Shown: one piece after another, positions 1 through 8,863 of the stretch | Layout of the letters: each line of letters begins with the position of its first letter | Position numbering within the stretch: position 1 is the stretch's first letter | DNA from: Mucilaginibacter gossypii | Lineage (GTDB): Bacteria > Bacteroidota > Bacteroidia > Sphingobacteriales > Sphingobacteriaceae | DNA length: 64,000 nt | Assembly (NCBI RefSeq): GCF_900100945.1 | Contig: NZ_FNCG01000004.1 | Location: 372,001-436,000, forward strand | Reading direction: 5' to 3' | The notes under the pieces: model-generated | The model's database searches: none | The model's input: the letters and a program-made list of their open reading frames with translations, nothing else | Told to the model about the DNA's origin: nothing | Position numbers and translations under genes: made by a program

Positions 1-172
1 AATAAGCAGCGTTTTAAGAACGCTCATTTACCTTGTATCCTGTCCCAACCAGCGATTGTCTCGTTATATTTATAGATTAGTCGATAGTTATTATAGCCAT
101 CTGTTAATTTAAGAAAACCACATAAACTACATTTACTCTACCGCTATAAAGAAAGGTTAAAACAGTTAATCA

Positions 173-2272
173 ATGAACCCTTTTCAAACGCCACTTGTAT
201 ATTTAAAAGGTGTAGGCCAGTCGAGGGCCGAGGTTTTGAAAAAGGAACTTGAACTGCACACCTTTGAGGATTTGCTGCGCCATTTCCCGTTCAGGTATAT
301 TGACCGTACCCGCTTTTATAAGGTAAGGGAGATACGTGAAGAACTGCCTTATGTACAGGTGCTGGCGCGTATTATCAATAAAGAAGTTGTTGGCGAAAAG
401 CAAAGCCGCCGCCTGGTGGTAAAAGCCAAAGATGATACTGGTATTATTGAGCTGGTATGGTTTAAGGGCATTAACTGGATAGAGAAAACCATTATTCCCG
501 GCAAGGTTTATGTATTGTTCGGAAAGCCCGGCTTTTTTAACATGATGCCACAGATGGCGCATCCCGAAATGGAGTTGTATATGCCGGGCGCTCAAAAACA
601 GGGTAACCTATCCTTACAACCTGTTTACAACTCAACAGAAAAGCTCAAACAATTTTCGCTGGATAGCAAAGGAATTCAAAAACTTACCGCGGTATTGCTT
701 GATCTGCATGCTAAGGACATTCGTGAAAACCTGCCTTTATATATCACCAATCAGTTTAAGCTGCTCAACCGGGCTGATGCTTATCGTAACATTCATTTCC
801 CGGCTGATGCTACACTTCTTAATGAAGCATTACACCGTTTGAAGTTTGAAGAGTTGTTTCTGCTTCAGCTTAAATTACTTAAAAATAAACTTCTTCATAC
901 GCAAAAGTTTAAAGGGAATGTATTTGATAAAGTTGGGCATTATTTTAATGAGTTTTATCATCACAAGCTGCCTTTTACCTTAACCGATCCGCAGAAGCGG
1001 GTATTGAAGGAGATTAGGCAGGATACTCAACGGGGCATACAAATGAATCGTCTGCTTCAGGGTGATGTGGGTAGCGGTAAAACCGTAGTAGCGCTGATGA
1101 GCATGTTAATAGCTATTGATAACGGTTTTCAAACCTGTATTATGGCGCCTACCGAGATCTTGGCCAACCAGCATTATCAAACCATTAAAAGCCTCGTAGG
1201 CGATGATTTTATTGAGGTCGCTTTATTAACGGGTTCAAGCAAACAAAAGGAGCGTAAAGTGTTGCATCAAAAGCTTGAAGAAGGTACGCTTAAAATATTG
1301 GTTGGTACCCATGCCCTTATTGAAGATAAAGTACAGTTTAAAAACCTGGGCTTTGTGGTAATTGATGAACAGCACCGCTTTGGGGTTGAGCAACGGGCTA
1401 AACTTTGGCGAAAAAATGCTGTTCCGCCGCATATATTGGTAATGACGGCTACACCTATTCCCCGTACATTGGCCATGACATTATATGGTGACCTGGATGT
1501 GTCAGTGATTGACCAGTTGCCGGCTGGTCGTAAACCTATCCAAACGGTTCATTTTTATGAAAATCAGCGCTTACGGATGTTTGGTTTTATGAAACGGGAG
1601 ATAGCATTGGGCAGACAGATCTATGTAGTATACCCGCTGATCCAGGAAAGTGAAAAGCTCGACCTTAAAAACCTGGAGGATGGCATTGAGACTATGTCAC
1701 GCGAGTTTCCGCTGCCTGATTACCGGCTCAGTATTGTACACGGCAAAATGAAGCCTGCCGAGAAAGATTTTGAAATGCAGCGTTTTATTAAAGGCGAAGC
1801 GCAGATCATGGTGGCCACTACCGTAATAGAAGTAGGGGTAAACGTACCGAATGCTTCGGTGATGATCATTGAAAATGCCGAGCGTTTTGGCCTGTCGCAA
1901 TTGCACCAGCTGAGGGGGAGGGTTGGGCGCGGGGCCGAGCAATCCTATTGTATTTTGATGAGCAGTCATAAATTGAGTCACGACGGCAAGATCCGTCTGG
2001 ATACCATGGTGAAGACCAACAATGGCTTTGAAATTTCGGAGATAGACCTGCAGTTGCGGGGACCGGGCAACATAGAAGGCACCCAGCAAAGCGGCGTAGT
2101 TGATCTGAAACTGGCCAACCTGGCCACCGATCAGGAGTTACTTTTCAAGGTACGCAAATGTGTTGAAACCATTTTTGAAAAAGATCCTCAGCTGGCACAC
2201 CCTGAAAACCAGATTTTGCATCATGCATTTGAAGTAAAGAACGCAGGGTTGAGTTGGGATAAGATATCCTAA
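173..2272 (+). CDS. recG: ATP-dependent DNA helicase RecG
   Basis: RecG remodels stalled replication forks and other branched DNA (Holliday junctions, R-loops) in the cytoplasm. The 699-residue length is normal for the family. An N-terminal wedge/OB-fold region (about residues 60-150) precedes the helicase core, which shows Walker A GDVGSGKT at 297-304, a DEQH box near 398, the TATPIPRTL motif, and QLRGRVGRG as the last helicase motif. The ATG at 173 gives the family's expected start (MNPFQTPLVYLKGVG). The gene stands alone: 172 bases of AT-rich sequence without a supported gene precede it and 261 bases separate it from the next gene. Confidence 0.97.
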   Translation: MNPFQTPLVYLKGVGQSRAEVLKKELELHTFEDLLRHFPFRYIDRTRFYKVREIREELPYVQVLARIINKEVVGEKQSRRLVVKAKDDTGIIELVWFKGINWIEKTIIPGKVYVLFGKPGFFNMMPQMAHPEMELYMPGAQKQGNLSLQPVYNSTEKLKQFSLDSKGIQKLTAVLLDLHAKDIRENLPLYITNQFKLLNRADAYRNIHFPADATLLNEALHRLKFEELFLLQLKLLKNKLLHTQKFKGNVFDKVGHYFNEFYHHKLPFTLTDPQKRVLKEIRQDTQRGIQMNRLLQGDVGSGKTVVALMSMLIAIDNGFQTCIMAPTEILANQHYQTIKSLVGDDFIEVALLTGSSKQKERKVLHQKLEEGTLKILVGTHALIEDKVQFKNLGFVVIDEQHRFGVEQRAKLWRKNAVPPHILVMTATPIPRTLAMTLYGDLDVSVIDQLPAGRKPIQTVHFYENQRLRMFGFMKREIALGRQIYVVYPLIQESEKLDLKNLEDGIETMSREFPLPDYRLSIVHGKMKPAEKDFEMQRFIKGEAQIMVATTVIEVGVNVPNASVMIIENAERFGLSQLHQLRGRVGRGAEQSYCILMSSHKLSHDGKIRLDTMVKTNNGFEISEIDLQLRGPGNIEGTQQSGVVDLKLANLATDQELLFKVRKCVETIFEKDPQLAHPENQILHHAFEVKNAGLSWDKIS

Positions 2273-2358
2273 GGGATTAATCGTCATCATTTTGCTTTCT
2301 TGTTTGTATGACGGGTAAAACAGGTGTCATGGATATGCTCTCGAAGCATGGTGGGTAG

Positions 2359-2410
2359 GGCATCTGCGCGCGACCCTTCAGCAGGGCTCAGGTAACAGGC
2401 CAGCCCTCCT
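2359..2410. repeat. Interspersed repeat, copy 1
   Basis: About 50 bases closely matching 5431-5480. Both share a TCTGCGCGCGACCCTTC core, then a CTCAGG block and an ACAGGCC block. It lies between recG and the peptidase gene. The internal CCCTTC...CTCAGGG part resembles a short interspersed repeat I remember from many bacterial genomes; that link is from memory. Confidence 0.75.
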
Positions 2411-2500
2411 CGTAAGTTATTGGTTTTTTAGCGGTTTGTGATTTGAATGCCTTCTTTTAATTATAGTCCCGCCGCTCTTCGCTCTTTACTGCTCAAATAG

Positions 2501-2508
2501 TACATTTG
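2501..2508 (+). promoter_or_regulatory. Bacteroidota-type -7 box for the M28 peptidase
   Basis: TACATTTG matches the Bacteroidota sigma-A -7 consensus TAnnTTTG and lies 25 bases before the peptidase ATG. No convincing TTTG -33 element is seen at the usual distance. Confidence 0.6.
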
Positions 2509-2533
2509 TTAAAACTGATCTTACTGTTTATAT

Positions 2534-3916
2534 ATGAAGAAATTTACTTTATTATTTTCTGTTGCTGCCTTGTTGTGCACACAAGTTAAGGCACAGGACT
2601 CATTAACTATCCGCAAAATGTATGACGAAGCGTTGGTTAACGGCCAGTGTTATGAAAATCTCCATTACCTGTGCAAAAATATAGGTCAGCGCCTCAGCGG
2701 CTCTGCCAATGCTCAAAAGGCTGTCGACTGGAGTAAAAAACTGATGGATGGTTATGGTTTCGATAAAGTTTACCTGCAGGAAGTAATGGTGCCGCATTGG
2801 GTGCGCGGAGCAAAAGAGAAGGCCGCTATTATTGATGGTAAAACCCGCATCCCGGTACCGATTGTTGCCCTGGGTATGTCAATAGCAACGCCTAAAGCAG
2901 GTATTACAGCTAATGTTATCGAGGTTAAAAGCATAAAAGAACTTGAAGGCCTTGGCGAGAGTGTGGTGAAAGGAAAGATCGTTTTCTTTAACCGCGCGTT
3001 CGATCCCCGTTTTATTGAAACAGGCATGGCTTACGGTACAGCAGGCGATCAGCGTTTTATGGGGCCGGCCGTAGCCGCCAAACTTGGTGCAGCCGGTGTA
3101 ATAGTACGTTCGCTCACTGAAATCATCGATGATTATCCGCATACCGGCGCTACCCTTGCTGCCCCGGGCAGTAAAATGATTCCAGCCGCGGCCATATCTA
3201 CAAAAGCAGCCAATAAGTTGAGCGCTATGCTTAAGTTGAGGAAATTCCCGGCGGCCAAATTTTACTTTAAGCAAAATTGCGAGTTACTGCCTGATGTGAA
3301 ATCATATAACGTTATAGGAGAAATTACCGGCTCTGAAAATCCTAATAAATTTATTACCGTTGGCGGGCATCTTGATTCATGGGATTTGGCCGAAGGTGCA
3401 CATGACGACGGTACCGGCGTAATGCAGTCGGTTGAGGTATTGAGAATTTTTAAAACGGTTGGATACAAACCTAAAAACTCGGTACGCGCCGTGCTTTTCA
3501 TGAACGAGGAGAATGGTCATAAAGGTGGCACTAAATATGCCGAACTGGCCGCCCAAAATAAAGAGCAACACATTGCTGCTATTGAAACCGACGAAGGTGG
3601 CTTTACGCCCCGCGGGTTCAGCTTTGCCGATGTATCAAAAGATTTTATCAAAAAAGTGAATGATAACTTCAAATCAATCCTGGAGCCATACGATGTTGAT
3701 AAGTTAACTATCGGAGGGGCGGGTACGGATATTGAGCCGATGAAAGAAACGGTACCGGGAGTAATATTAATTGGCTTCCGCCCTGATTCACAACGGTATT
3801 TCGACTTGCACCATACCGCTAAAGACGTTTTTGAAAACGTAAACAAACGTGAGCTGGAACTTGGCGCGGCTGGTATGGCAGCGTTAATTTATTTGATAGA
3901 TCAGCACGGATTGTAA
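2534..3916 (+). CDS. M28-family zinc metallopeptidase, exported
   Basis: A secreted aminopeptidase or carboxypeptidase of the M28 family. A cleavable signal peptide spans residues 1-20 (cut after VKA). A protease-associated (PA) insert occupies roughly residues 100-230. The co-catalytic zinc site is visible: GGHLDSWD near 278, HDDGTG near 290, MNEENG near 324 (the EE pair), a later ETDEGG, and DLHHTAKD near the C terminus. The length of 460 fits PA-containing M28 enzymes. It is likely periplasmic and used in peptide turnover; substrate is not readable from sequence. It appears monocistronic, with its own -7 box upstream and a long inverted repeat immediately downstream. Confidence 0.92.
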   Translation: MKKFTLLFSVAALLCTQVKAQDSLTIRKMYDEALVNGQCYENLHYLCKNIGQRLSGSANAQKAVDWSKKLMDGYGFDKVYLQEVMVPHWVRGAKEKAAIIDGKTRIPVPIVALGMSIATPKAGITANVIEVKSIKELEGLGESVVKGKIVFFNRAFDPRFIETGMAYGTAGDQRFMGPAVAAKLGAAGVIVRSLTEIIDDYPHTGATLAAPGSKMIPAAAISTKAANKLSAMLKLRKFPAAKFYFKQNCELLPDVKSYNVIGEITGSENPNKFITVGGHLDSWDLAEGAHDDGTGVMQSVEVLRIFKTVGYKPKNSVRAVLFMNEENGHKGGTKYAELAAQNKEQHIAAIETDEGGFTPRGFSFADVSKDFIKKVNDNFKSILEPYDVDKLTIGGAGTDIEPMKETVPGVILIGFRPDSQRYFDLHHTAKDVFENVNKRELELGAAGMAALIYLIDQHGL

Positions 3917-3922
3917 GGAACC

Positions 3923-4012
3923 GAACCATGATTTTTAGGATTAAAGGATGATCCTGATGTGATACCATGCATAAAATTCATGGTAATCTTCTAATCCTAA
4001 AAATCATGGTTC
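3923..4012. repeat. Large intergenic inverted repeat with internal hairpins
   Basis: Perfect 21-base arms at 3923-3943 and 3992-4012 (arm starts GAACCATGATTTTTAGG). Two more dyads sit inside: AGGATgATCCT at 3945-3955, and TACCATG/CATGGTA at 3963-3969 and 3979-3985. The whole gap between the peptidase stop and the MFS promoter is filled. The right arm ends 11 bases before the MFS -7 box. Its words resemble those of 11987-12166. Confidence 0.9.
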
Positions 4013-4023
4013 AAAAAAATAGC

Positions 4024-4031
4024 TACCTTTG
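4024..4031 (+). promoter_or_regulatory. -7 box for the MFS exporter
   Basis: TACCTTTG fits TAnnTTTG exactly and lies 25 bases before the GTG start, so a short leader is expected. The -33 region falls in the right arm of the adjacent inverted repeat, so that repeat may affect promoter access. Confidence 0.65.
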
Positions 4032-4056
4032 CGGCACATCTAAAAATTAATAAATA

Positions 4057-5379
4057 GTGACCGAAGAAGGCGATAGTAAACCCCGGAAAGTAGACTCCTT
4101 TGCAGCATTGCGTTATAAAGATTTCAGATCTTACATAGGCATGCGTTTTTGTTTCACCTTTGCATACTCCATGCAGGCCGTAGTACTCGGCTTTTATATT
4201 TACAGTATCACCCATAGTAAAATAGCCCTCGGCCTTATTGGCTTGTGCGAGGCTATTCCGGCTATTGGTATTGCTTTGTACGGCGGCTATATCGCCGATA
4301 AATCTGAAAAGCGAAAAATGCTTTTGCTGATCTTTAGTGGAGTGTTACTGACATCCCTGGTGATGTTTACCGTAACACTCAAAAGCATGAGCGGTATTAT
4401 TCATACTGGTTGGATTGTACCTATTATGTACGCTATGATATTTTGTAATGGTGTGGCGCGTGCCTTTTATGGCCCGGCAACATTCACCATTTACGCTAAC
4501 AGTATCCCAAAAGAATTGTATCCAAATGGCAGTACCTGGAGCAGTAGCAGCTGGCAAGTTGCATCTATTTTGGGCCCGGCAGCAGGTGGTTTAATATACG
4601 GTTATGCGGATAAGGTAATACCTGGTTTAAGCGGTATAACTGCTACGTTTAGCTGTATTCTGTTTTTGCTACTGGTATCGTTGGTGTTGGTGTACATGCT
4701 GCGTCAATATCCGGCGCAATATGTTCCTAAAGAAAGTATCTGGAAAAGCCTTTCGGAAGGGATTCATTTTGTGTTTGGAAACAAAATGATGATCGGCGCT
4801 ATGAGCCTCGATCTGTTTTCGGTATTTTTTGGTGGTGCGGTGGCTTTGCTGCCTGTTTTTGCCAATGAGATATTAAAAGTAGGTGCTGAGGGACTGGGTA
4901 TCATGAGGGCTATGTCGTCATTAGGGGCGGTATTGACCATGCTGGTGATGACACGTTTTTCGCCGATGGGCAAGCCGTGGCGTAACCTGCTTATTGCGGT
5001 GACCGGTTTTGGTTTGTCAATCATATGTTTTGGTTTATCAACTAATTTTTACCTCTCGCTATTATTTATATTTACTGAAGGAGCTTTTGATAGTATCAGT
5101 GTTATTATCCGAGGTACGCTGATGCAGCTTTTAACGCCCGATCATATGCGTGGTAGGGTATCGGCTGTTAACCAGATGTTTATCGGTTCATCAAACGAAA
5201 TTGGTGCTTTTGAATCAGGTACGGCTGCGCAATTGCTGGGCACTGTTCCGTCTGTATTGTTTGGGGGGAGTATGACTATGATTATAGTAGGCATTACTTA
5301 CCTGAAAACTAAAAAACTGATCCCATTATCATTGCAACAGATCCATGCACCGGGTGAAGAGGGGATAAAGGAAGGGTAG
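4057..5379 (+). CDS. MFS transporter (MFS_3/EntS-like exporter)
   Basis: A polytopic inner-membrane major facilitator of 440 residues with about 12 hydrophobic segments. A motif-A-like loop (GYIADKSEKRKML) falls between the second and third helices. A second such loop near residue 365, after an RGTLMQLLTPDHMRGRV stretch, is typical of the enterobactin-exporter-like MFS_3 group, pointing to efflux of a small molecule, drug or siderophore; the substrate is unknown. The start is the GTG at 4057, giving an acidic N-terminal tail (TEEGDSKPRK) before the first helix; it fits the -7 box 25 bases upstream. The gene appears monocistronic. Confidence 0.88.
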   Translation: MTEEGDSKPRKVDSFAALRYKDFRSYIGMRFCFTFAYSMQAVVLGFYIYSITHSKIALGLIGLCEAIPAIGIALYGGYIADKSEKRKMLLLIFSGVLLTSLVMFTVTLKSMSGIIHTGWIVPIMYAMIFCNGVARAFYGPATFTIYANSIPKELYPNGSTWSSSSWQVASILGPAAGGLIYGYADKVIPGLSGITATFSCILFLLLVSLVLVYMLRQYPAQYVPKESIWKSLSEGIHFVFGNKMMIGAMSLDLFSVFFGGAVALLPVFANEILKVGAEGLGIMRAMSSLGAVLTMLVMTRFSPMGKPWRNLLIAVTGFGLSIICFGLSTNFYLSLLFIFTEGAFDSISVIIRGTLMQLLTPDHMRGRVSAVNQMFIGSSNEIGAFESGTAAQLLGTVPSVLFGGSMTMIIVGITYLKTKKLIPLSLQQIHAPGEEGIKEG

Positions 5380-5430
5380 AGAAATTCTGACATTCCTAAA
5401 ACGAGTGTCCTGCTGAGTGTTTAAATCCAG

Positions 5431-5480
5431 GGCCTCTGCGCGCGACCCTTCGACAAGCTCAGGGTGACAGGCCGTCGCTC
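5431..5480. repeat. Interspersed repeat, copy 2
   Basis: Second copy of the element at 2359-2410, in the same orientation. It includes CCCTTCGACAAGCTCAGGG, itself a hairpin-forming core, followed by TGACAGGCC. It lies in the 5380-5659 gap between the MFS gene and the SDR gene; no other feature is evident there. Confidence 0.75.
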
Positions 5481-5659
5481 TCCATGTGTTTACTATTTTG
5501 CGGACGATATCGCTTTCACAATCATGAATTTTTCATGTAGCCTGCATTATTTTTAATCTATCCCCTTGCTTTGCTGCATTATAAATTCACATCTTTACGT
5601 TGCCAAAAAACGGCATCATCAAACCAATAAACAATAAAACAAACTCACCCTTACAAACA

Positions 5660-6469
5660 ATGAAAAAGGTAATATTAGTAACAGGAGCATCTTCTGGTAT
5701 TGGCTTAGCTTGTGCCAGTGCACTGCAAGCGGCGGGCCATACGGTTTACGGGTCATCACGTAACCTCGACCGCATGAAATCTGTGTCGTTTAAACCTGTT
5801 CAACTTGATGTTACCGACGATGCTTCGGTAAAGGCAGCAATCGACACCATTATTAAGACCGAAGGCAAAATCGACGTATTGGTGAACAATGCCGGCAATG
5901 GTGTAACTGGCCCGGCTTATGCTATGCCGGTTGAAAGTGCGAAGCAACAGTTTGAGGTTAACTTTTTTGGTGTGATCCGTGTTAGTTCGGCAGTATTGCC
6001 GGGCATGATCGAAAAAGGTCAGGGCCTTATTGTAAACATCAGCTCATTGGCCGGTTTATTCGGCTTGCCATATCAAGGTATGTATAGCGCTTCAAAATAT
6101 GCTATTGAAGGCTACTCACAAAGTTTAAGGATGGAACTGCGCAATACAGGTGTTAAAGTAACCCTGCTTAACCCCGGCGACTTTAAATCAGACTTTAGCC
6201 AGAACCGCGCTAAGGTTAAATTCCCAATCAAGAACGATAAACTGGAAACCGAATACAACGCCGCAGTTGCCGCTATGGAGAAAGACGAAAGCATTGCCCC
6301 AAGTCCTGAATCATTAGCTAAAAAGCTGGTTTCGATAGTAGCTTCGTCAAGCCCTAAACATCGTTACCTGGTTGGGCAGGTGGGACAAACTATAGTGCCT
6401 ACGCTAAAGTCGATTTTACCTGGCGGTTTGTTTGAGAAATTAATGAATGATCATTACGGGATAAAGTAA
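5660..6469 (+). CDS. SDR-family oxidoreductase
   Basis: A classical short-chain dehydrogenase/reductase, a cytoplasmic NAD(P)-dependent enzyme whose substrate cannot be told from sequence. With the start at 5660 the Rossmann motif TGASSGIG is at residues 8-15, NNAG follows near 77-80, Ser129 is in the NISS motif, and the catalytic YSASK places Tyr142 and Lys146. Total length is 269. A longer in-frame reading from a TTG at 5600 would add 20 residues without SDR character, so the ATG at 5660 is preferred. A strong terminator follows at 6495, so it is probably a single-gene transcript. Confidence 0.92.
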   Translation: MKKVILVTGASSGIGLACASALQAAGHTVYGSSRNLDRMKSVSFKPVQLDVTDDASVKAAIDTIIKTEGKIDVLVNNAGNGVTGPAYAMPVESAKQQFEVNFFGVIRVSSAVLPGMIEKGQGLIVNISSLAGLFGLPYQGMYSASKYAIEGYSQSLRMELRNTGVKVTLLNPGDFKSDFSQNRAKVKFPIKNDKLETEYNAAVAAMEKDESIAPSPESLAKKLVSIVASSSPKHRYLVGQVGQTIVPTLKSILPGGLFEKLMNDHYGIK

Positions 6470-6494
6470 GATTTTATTTCAATAGCTAAAAAAA

Positions 6495-6523
6495 ATGCCA
6501 TCCTAACAGGATGGCATTTTTTG
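6495..6523 (+). terminator. Rho-independent terminator of the SDR gene
   Basis: Ten-base stem ATGCCATCCT / AGGATGGCAT with an AAC loop, A-run before and T-run after. It lies 25 bases after the SDR stop codon. Confidence 0.92.
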
Positions 6524-6542
6524 TTATATTCAAAACTACTTC

Positions 6543-6652
6543 GGGTTTAGCGATAGCGTAACCCGGAGTGGGCATTGCTTAAGCTTTCAGCTTCAGTGAT
6601 AAAGCTGAAAGCTTTATGCGTGTTTACCACGGGTTACGCTATCGCTAAACCC
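6543..6652. repeat. Nested inverted repeat next to the SUKH gene
   Basis: Perfect 22-base outer arms at 6543-6564 and 6631-6652 (GGGTTTAGCGATAGC... and its complement) enclose a perfect 13-base inner stem, AAGCTTTCAGCTT at 6581-6593 with its complement at 6602-6614. The 110-base unit has the look of a small non-autonomous palindromic element. No target duplication is evident. It ends 24 bases from the stop codon of the SUKH gene on the opposite strand. Confidence 0.9.
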
Positions 6653-6676
6653 ACACGGCAGATTTTGGATTTTATT

Positions 6677-7105
6677 TTATTCAAACCAATCTTTGCCATT
6701 ATCCAATCGAATAAGCATATCTGAAAAAGATGTGCCGATTTCAATAAAGTACTTTTCTTCGTCATTAAGAAAATCTGAAAGAATAATACGATGAGTTCCA
6801 TCTTTTTTAAATTGGATGCCAAAGAATTCGCCTCCACCGTTGGTGCCAATACCTAATATACCTGGCCTGTATTCAGGAAATTCATAACCATCGTTTGCTT
6901 CTGCAAGTTCTTCGCCTGGCCATAGGCGCACAAAGTTTTCGCCAATAAACTCCCCAAACGGTCCGTAATTTTCGAGGTAATATTTATAGTCTTCAGGTAG
7001 TTGAAAAGGAAGGGCGTTTAAAATATTCTGTTCCAAAGGTTTTAACCTCCGTTCAAACTCGTATTTATTTAACAGGTATTTAAGTTTTTCTATTACATAT
7101 AGCAT
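6677..7105 (-). CDS. SMI1/KNR4 (SUKH) family protein
   Basis: A 142-residue acidic cytoplasmic protein with the SUKH fold. Diagnostic features are LPEDYKYYLENYG near the start, the central LWPGEEL, and PGILGIGTNGGGEFFGI in the second half, followed by the acidic C-terminal part. SUKH proteins commonly act as immunity proteins against polymorphic or contact-dependent toxins, but many are solitary with no known role. No toxin gene is next to it: ettA lies upstream on the same strand and a palindromic element lies at its 3' end. It may be an orphan immunity gene. Confidence 0.85.
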   Translation of the reverse strand: MLYVIEKLKYLLNKYEFERRLKPLEQNILNALPFQLPEDYKYYLENYGPFGEFIGENFVRLWPGEELAEANDGYEFPEYRPGILGIGTNGGGEFFGIQFKKDGTHRIILSDFLNDEEKYFIEIGTSFSDMLIRLDNGKDWFE

Positions 7106-7135
7106 CTTATACTACCGCAATTAAGAAATAAAAGC

Positions 7136-7169
7136 AAAGGCCGCATCAATTGTGTTAGATGCGACCTTT
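7136..7169 (-). terminator. Terminator downstream of ettA
   Basis: Stem AAAGGCCGCATC (7136-7147) pairs with GATGCGACCTTT (7158-7169) with one mismatch. Read on the minus strand it follows the ettA stop and leads into a T-rich stretch, then the SUKH gene starts at 7105. Confidence 0.75.
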
Positions 7170-7180
7170 ACATGAAGTTT

Positions 7181-8863
7181 TTACGCAGTCAGTTTTTTAT
7201 ACTTAATCCTTTTCGGCGCAACATCTCCCAGGCGTTTCTTCCTGTTCTCTTCGTAGTCAGAATAATTTCCTTCAAAGAAGTAAACCTGTGAGTTACCTTC
7301 AAAGGCCAGGATGTGGGTACAGATACGGTCGAGGAACCAGCGGTCGTGACTGATGACTACGGCACAACCGCCAAAGTTTTCCAGGGCTTCTTCCAATGCA
7401 CGTAAAGTATTTACGTCAATATCGTTAGTAGGCTCATCCAGCAGTAATACATTCGACCCTTTTTTGAGGGTGATAGATAAGTGCACACGGTTACGCTCGC
7501 CACCTGATAGTACACCTACCTTTTTCTGCTGATCGGCACCGTTAAAGTTAAACTTAGATACATATGCTCTTGAATTTAGCGGGCGGTTACCTACCATAAT
7601 GGTTTCCAAGCCGCCCGTTACGTTTTCCCAAACAGATTTGTTGGGGTCAAGGTCGTCGTGCATCTGGTCTACATAACCTAAAGCTACTGTTTCACCTACA
7701 CGGAAGGTACCTGCATCGGGCTGATCCTGTCCGGTGATTAAGCGGAACAGTGTAGTTTTACCGGCGCCGTTAGGGCCAATAATACCAACTATACCTGCCG
7801 GAGGCAAGGAAAAGCTCAGGTTATCGAACAATAATTTATCGCCGTATGATTTGCTTACGCCATTGGCCTCAATCACTACATTACCCAAACGCGGGCCCGG
7901 CGGAATGAACAGCTCCAGTTTTTCTTCGCGCTCTTTAGTTTCCTCAGATGCCAGTTTTTCGTAATTGCCTAAACGGGCTTTTGATTTGGCGTGGCGGCCT
8001 TTCGGGCCCATACGCACCCATTCCAGCTCGCGCTCCAGGGTTTTCTGACGTTTGCTTTCACTCTTTTCTTCCTGGGCCAAACGCTTGGCTTTTTGATCTA
8101 ACCATGAGGAATAATTTCCTTTCCATGGGATACCTTCTCCACGGTCAAGTTCCAGGATCCAGCCGGCAACGTTATCAAGGAAATATCTATCGTGCGTTAC
8201 AGCTATAACTGTTCCTTTATATTGTTGTAAATGTTGTTCCAGCCAATCAATAGATTCGGCATCTAAGTGGTTGGTAGGCTCATCAAGCAACAATACATCC
8301 GGCTCCTTTAATAAAAGGCGACATAAAGCTACGCGGCGGCGCTCACCACCAGATAATACTGAGATTTTGGTATCCGGTTCAGGACAGCGAAGGGCATCCA
8401 TGGCGCGTTCCAGTTTGCTATCCAGTTCCCATGCGTTTACCGCATCAATTTTATCCTGTAATTCGCCCTGGCGGTTCATGAGTTTTTCCATGGCATCGGC
8501 ATCTTCATAATATTCCGGAAGACCGAATTTTTCGTTGATCTCTTCATACTCCTTTAGTAAGGCAGTAGTTTCAGAAACCCCTTCCTCAACTATTTCGCGC
8601 ACGGTTTTTTCAGGGTCAAGTTCCGGTTCCTGGCTCAGGTAGCCAACGGTATATCCAGGCGAAAACACCACTTCGCCTATATTGGTTTTATCAATCCCTG
8701 CAATAATTTTGAGCAATGACGATTTACCGGAGCCATTTAAGCCGATAACGCCAATTTTAGCGCCGTAAAAAAACGACAGGTATATGTTTTTTAATACTGT
8801 TTTTTGCGGGGGATAAACTTTGCTCACCCCGGCCATTGAAAAAATTATCTTTTCGTCTGCCAT
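7181..8863 (-). CDS. ettA: Energy-dependent translational throttle protein EttA (ABC-F)
   Basis: A soluble ABC-F ATPase with two ATP-binding domains and no membrane part. It binds the ribosomal E site and gates entry into elongation according to ATP/ADP level. Walker A motifs are GLNGSGKSS (41-49) and GPNGAGKTT (second domain); signatures are LSGGERRRVAL and LSGGERNRVHL; both Walker B boxes read LLLDEPTNHLD or LLLDEPTNDID. The inter-domain linker carries KGRHAKSKARLGNYEKL, typical of EttA rather than Uup or the resistance types. The 560-residue length is typical. It is transcribed divergently from clpC. Confidence 0.95.
   Translation of the reverse strand: MADEKIIFSMAGVSKVYPPQKTVLKNIYLSFFYGAKIGVIGLNGSGKSSLLKIIAGIDKTNIGEVVFSPGYTVGYLSQEPELDPEKTVREIVEEGVSETTALLKEYEEINEKFGLPEYYEDADAMEKLMNRQGELQDKIDAVNAWELDSKLERAMDALRCPEPDTKISVLSGGERRRVALCRLLLKEPDVLLLDEPTNHLDAESIDWLEQHLQQYKGTVIAVTHDRYFLDNVAGWILELDRGEGIPWKGNYSSWLDQKAKRLAQEEKSESKRQKTLERELEWVRMGPKGRHAKSKARLGNYEKLASEETKEREEKLELFIPPGPRLGNVVIEANGVSKSYGDKLLFDNLSFSLPPAGIVGIIGPNGAGKTTLFRLITGQDQPDAGTFRVGETVALGYVDQMHDDLDPNKSVWENVTGGLETIMVGNRPLNSRAYVSKFNFNGADQQKKVGVLSGGERNRVHLSITLKKGSNVLLLDEPTNDIDVNTLRALEEALENFGGCAVVISHDRWFLDRICTHILAFEGNSQVYFFEGNYSDYEENRKKRLGDVAPKRIKYKKLTA

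Noticed and set aside
1..172. Short minus-strand reading frame of about 30 codons before recG
   Set aside because: It has an in-frame stop upstream, no start codon and no family resemblance; nothing shows it is the end of a gene.
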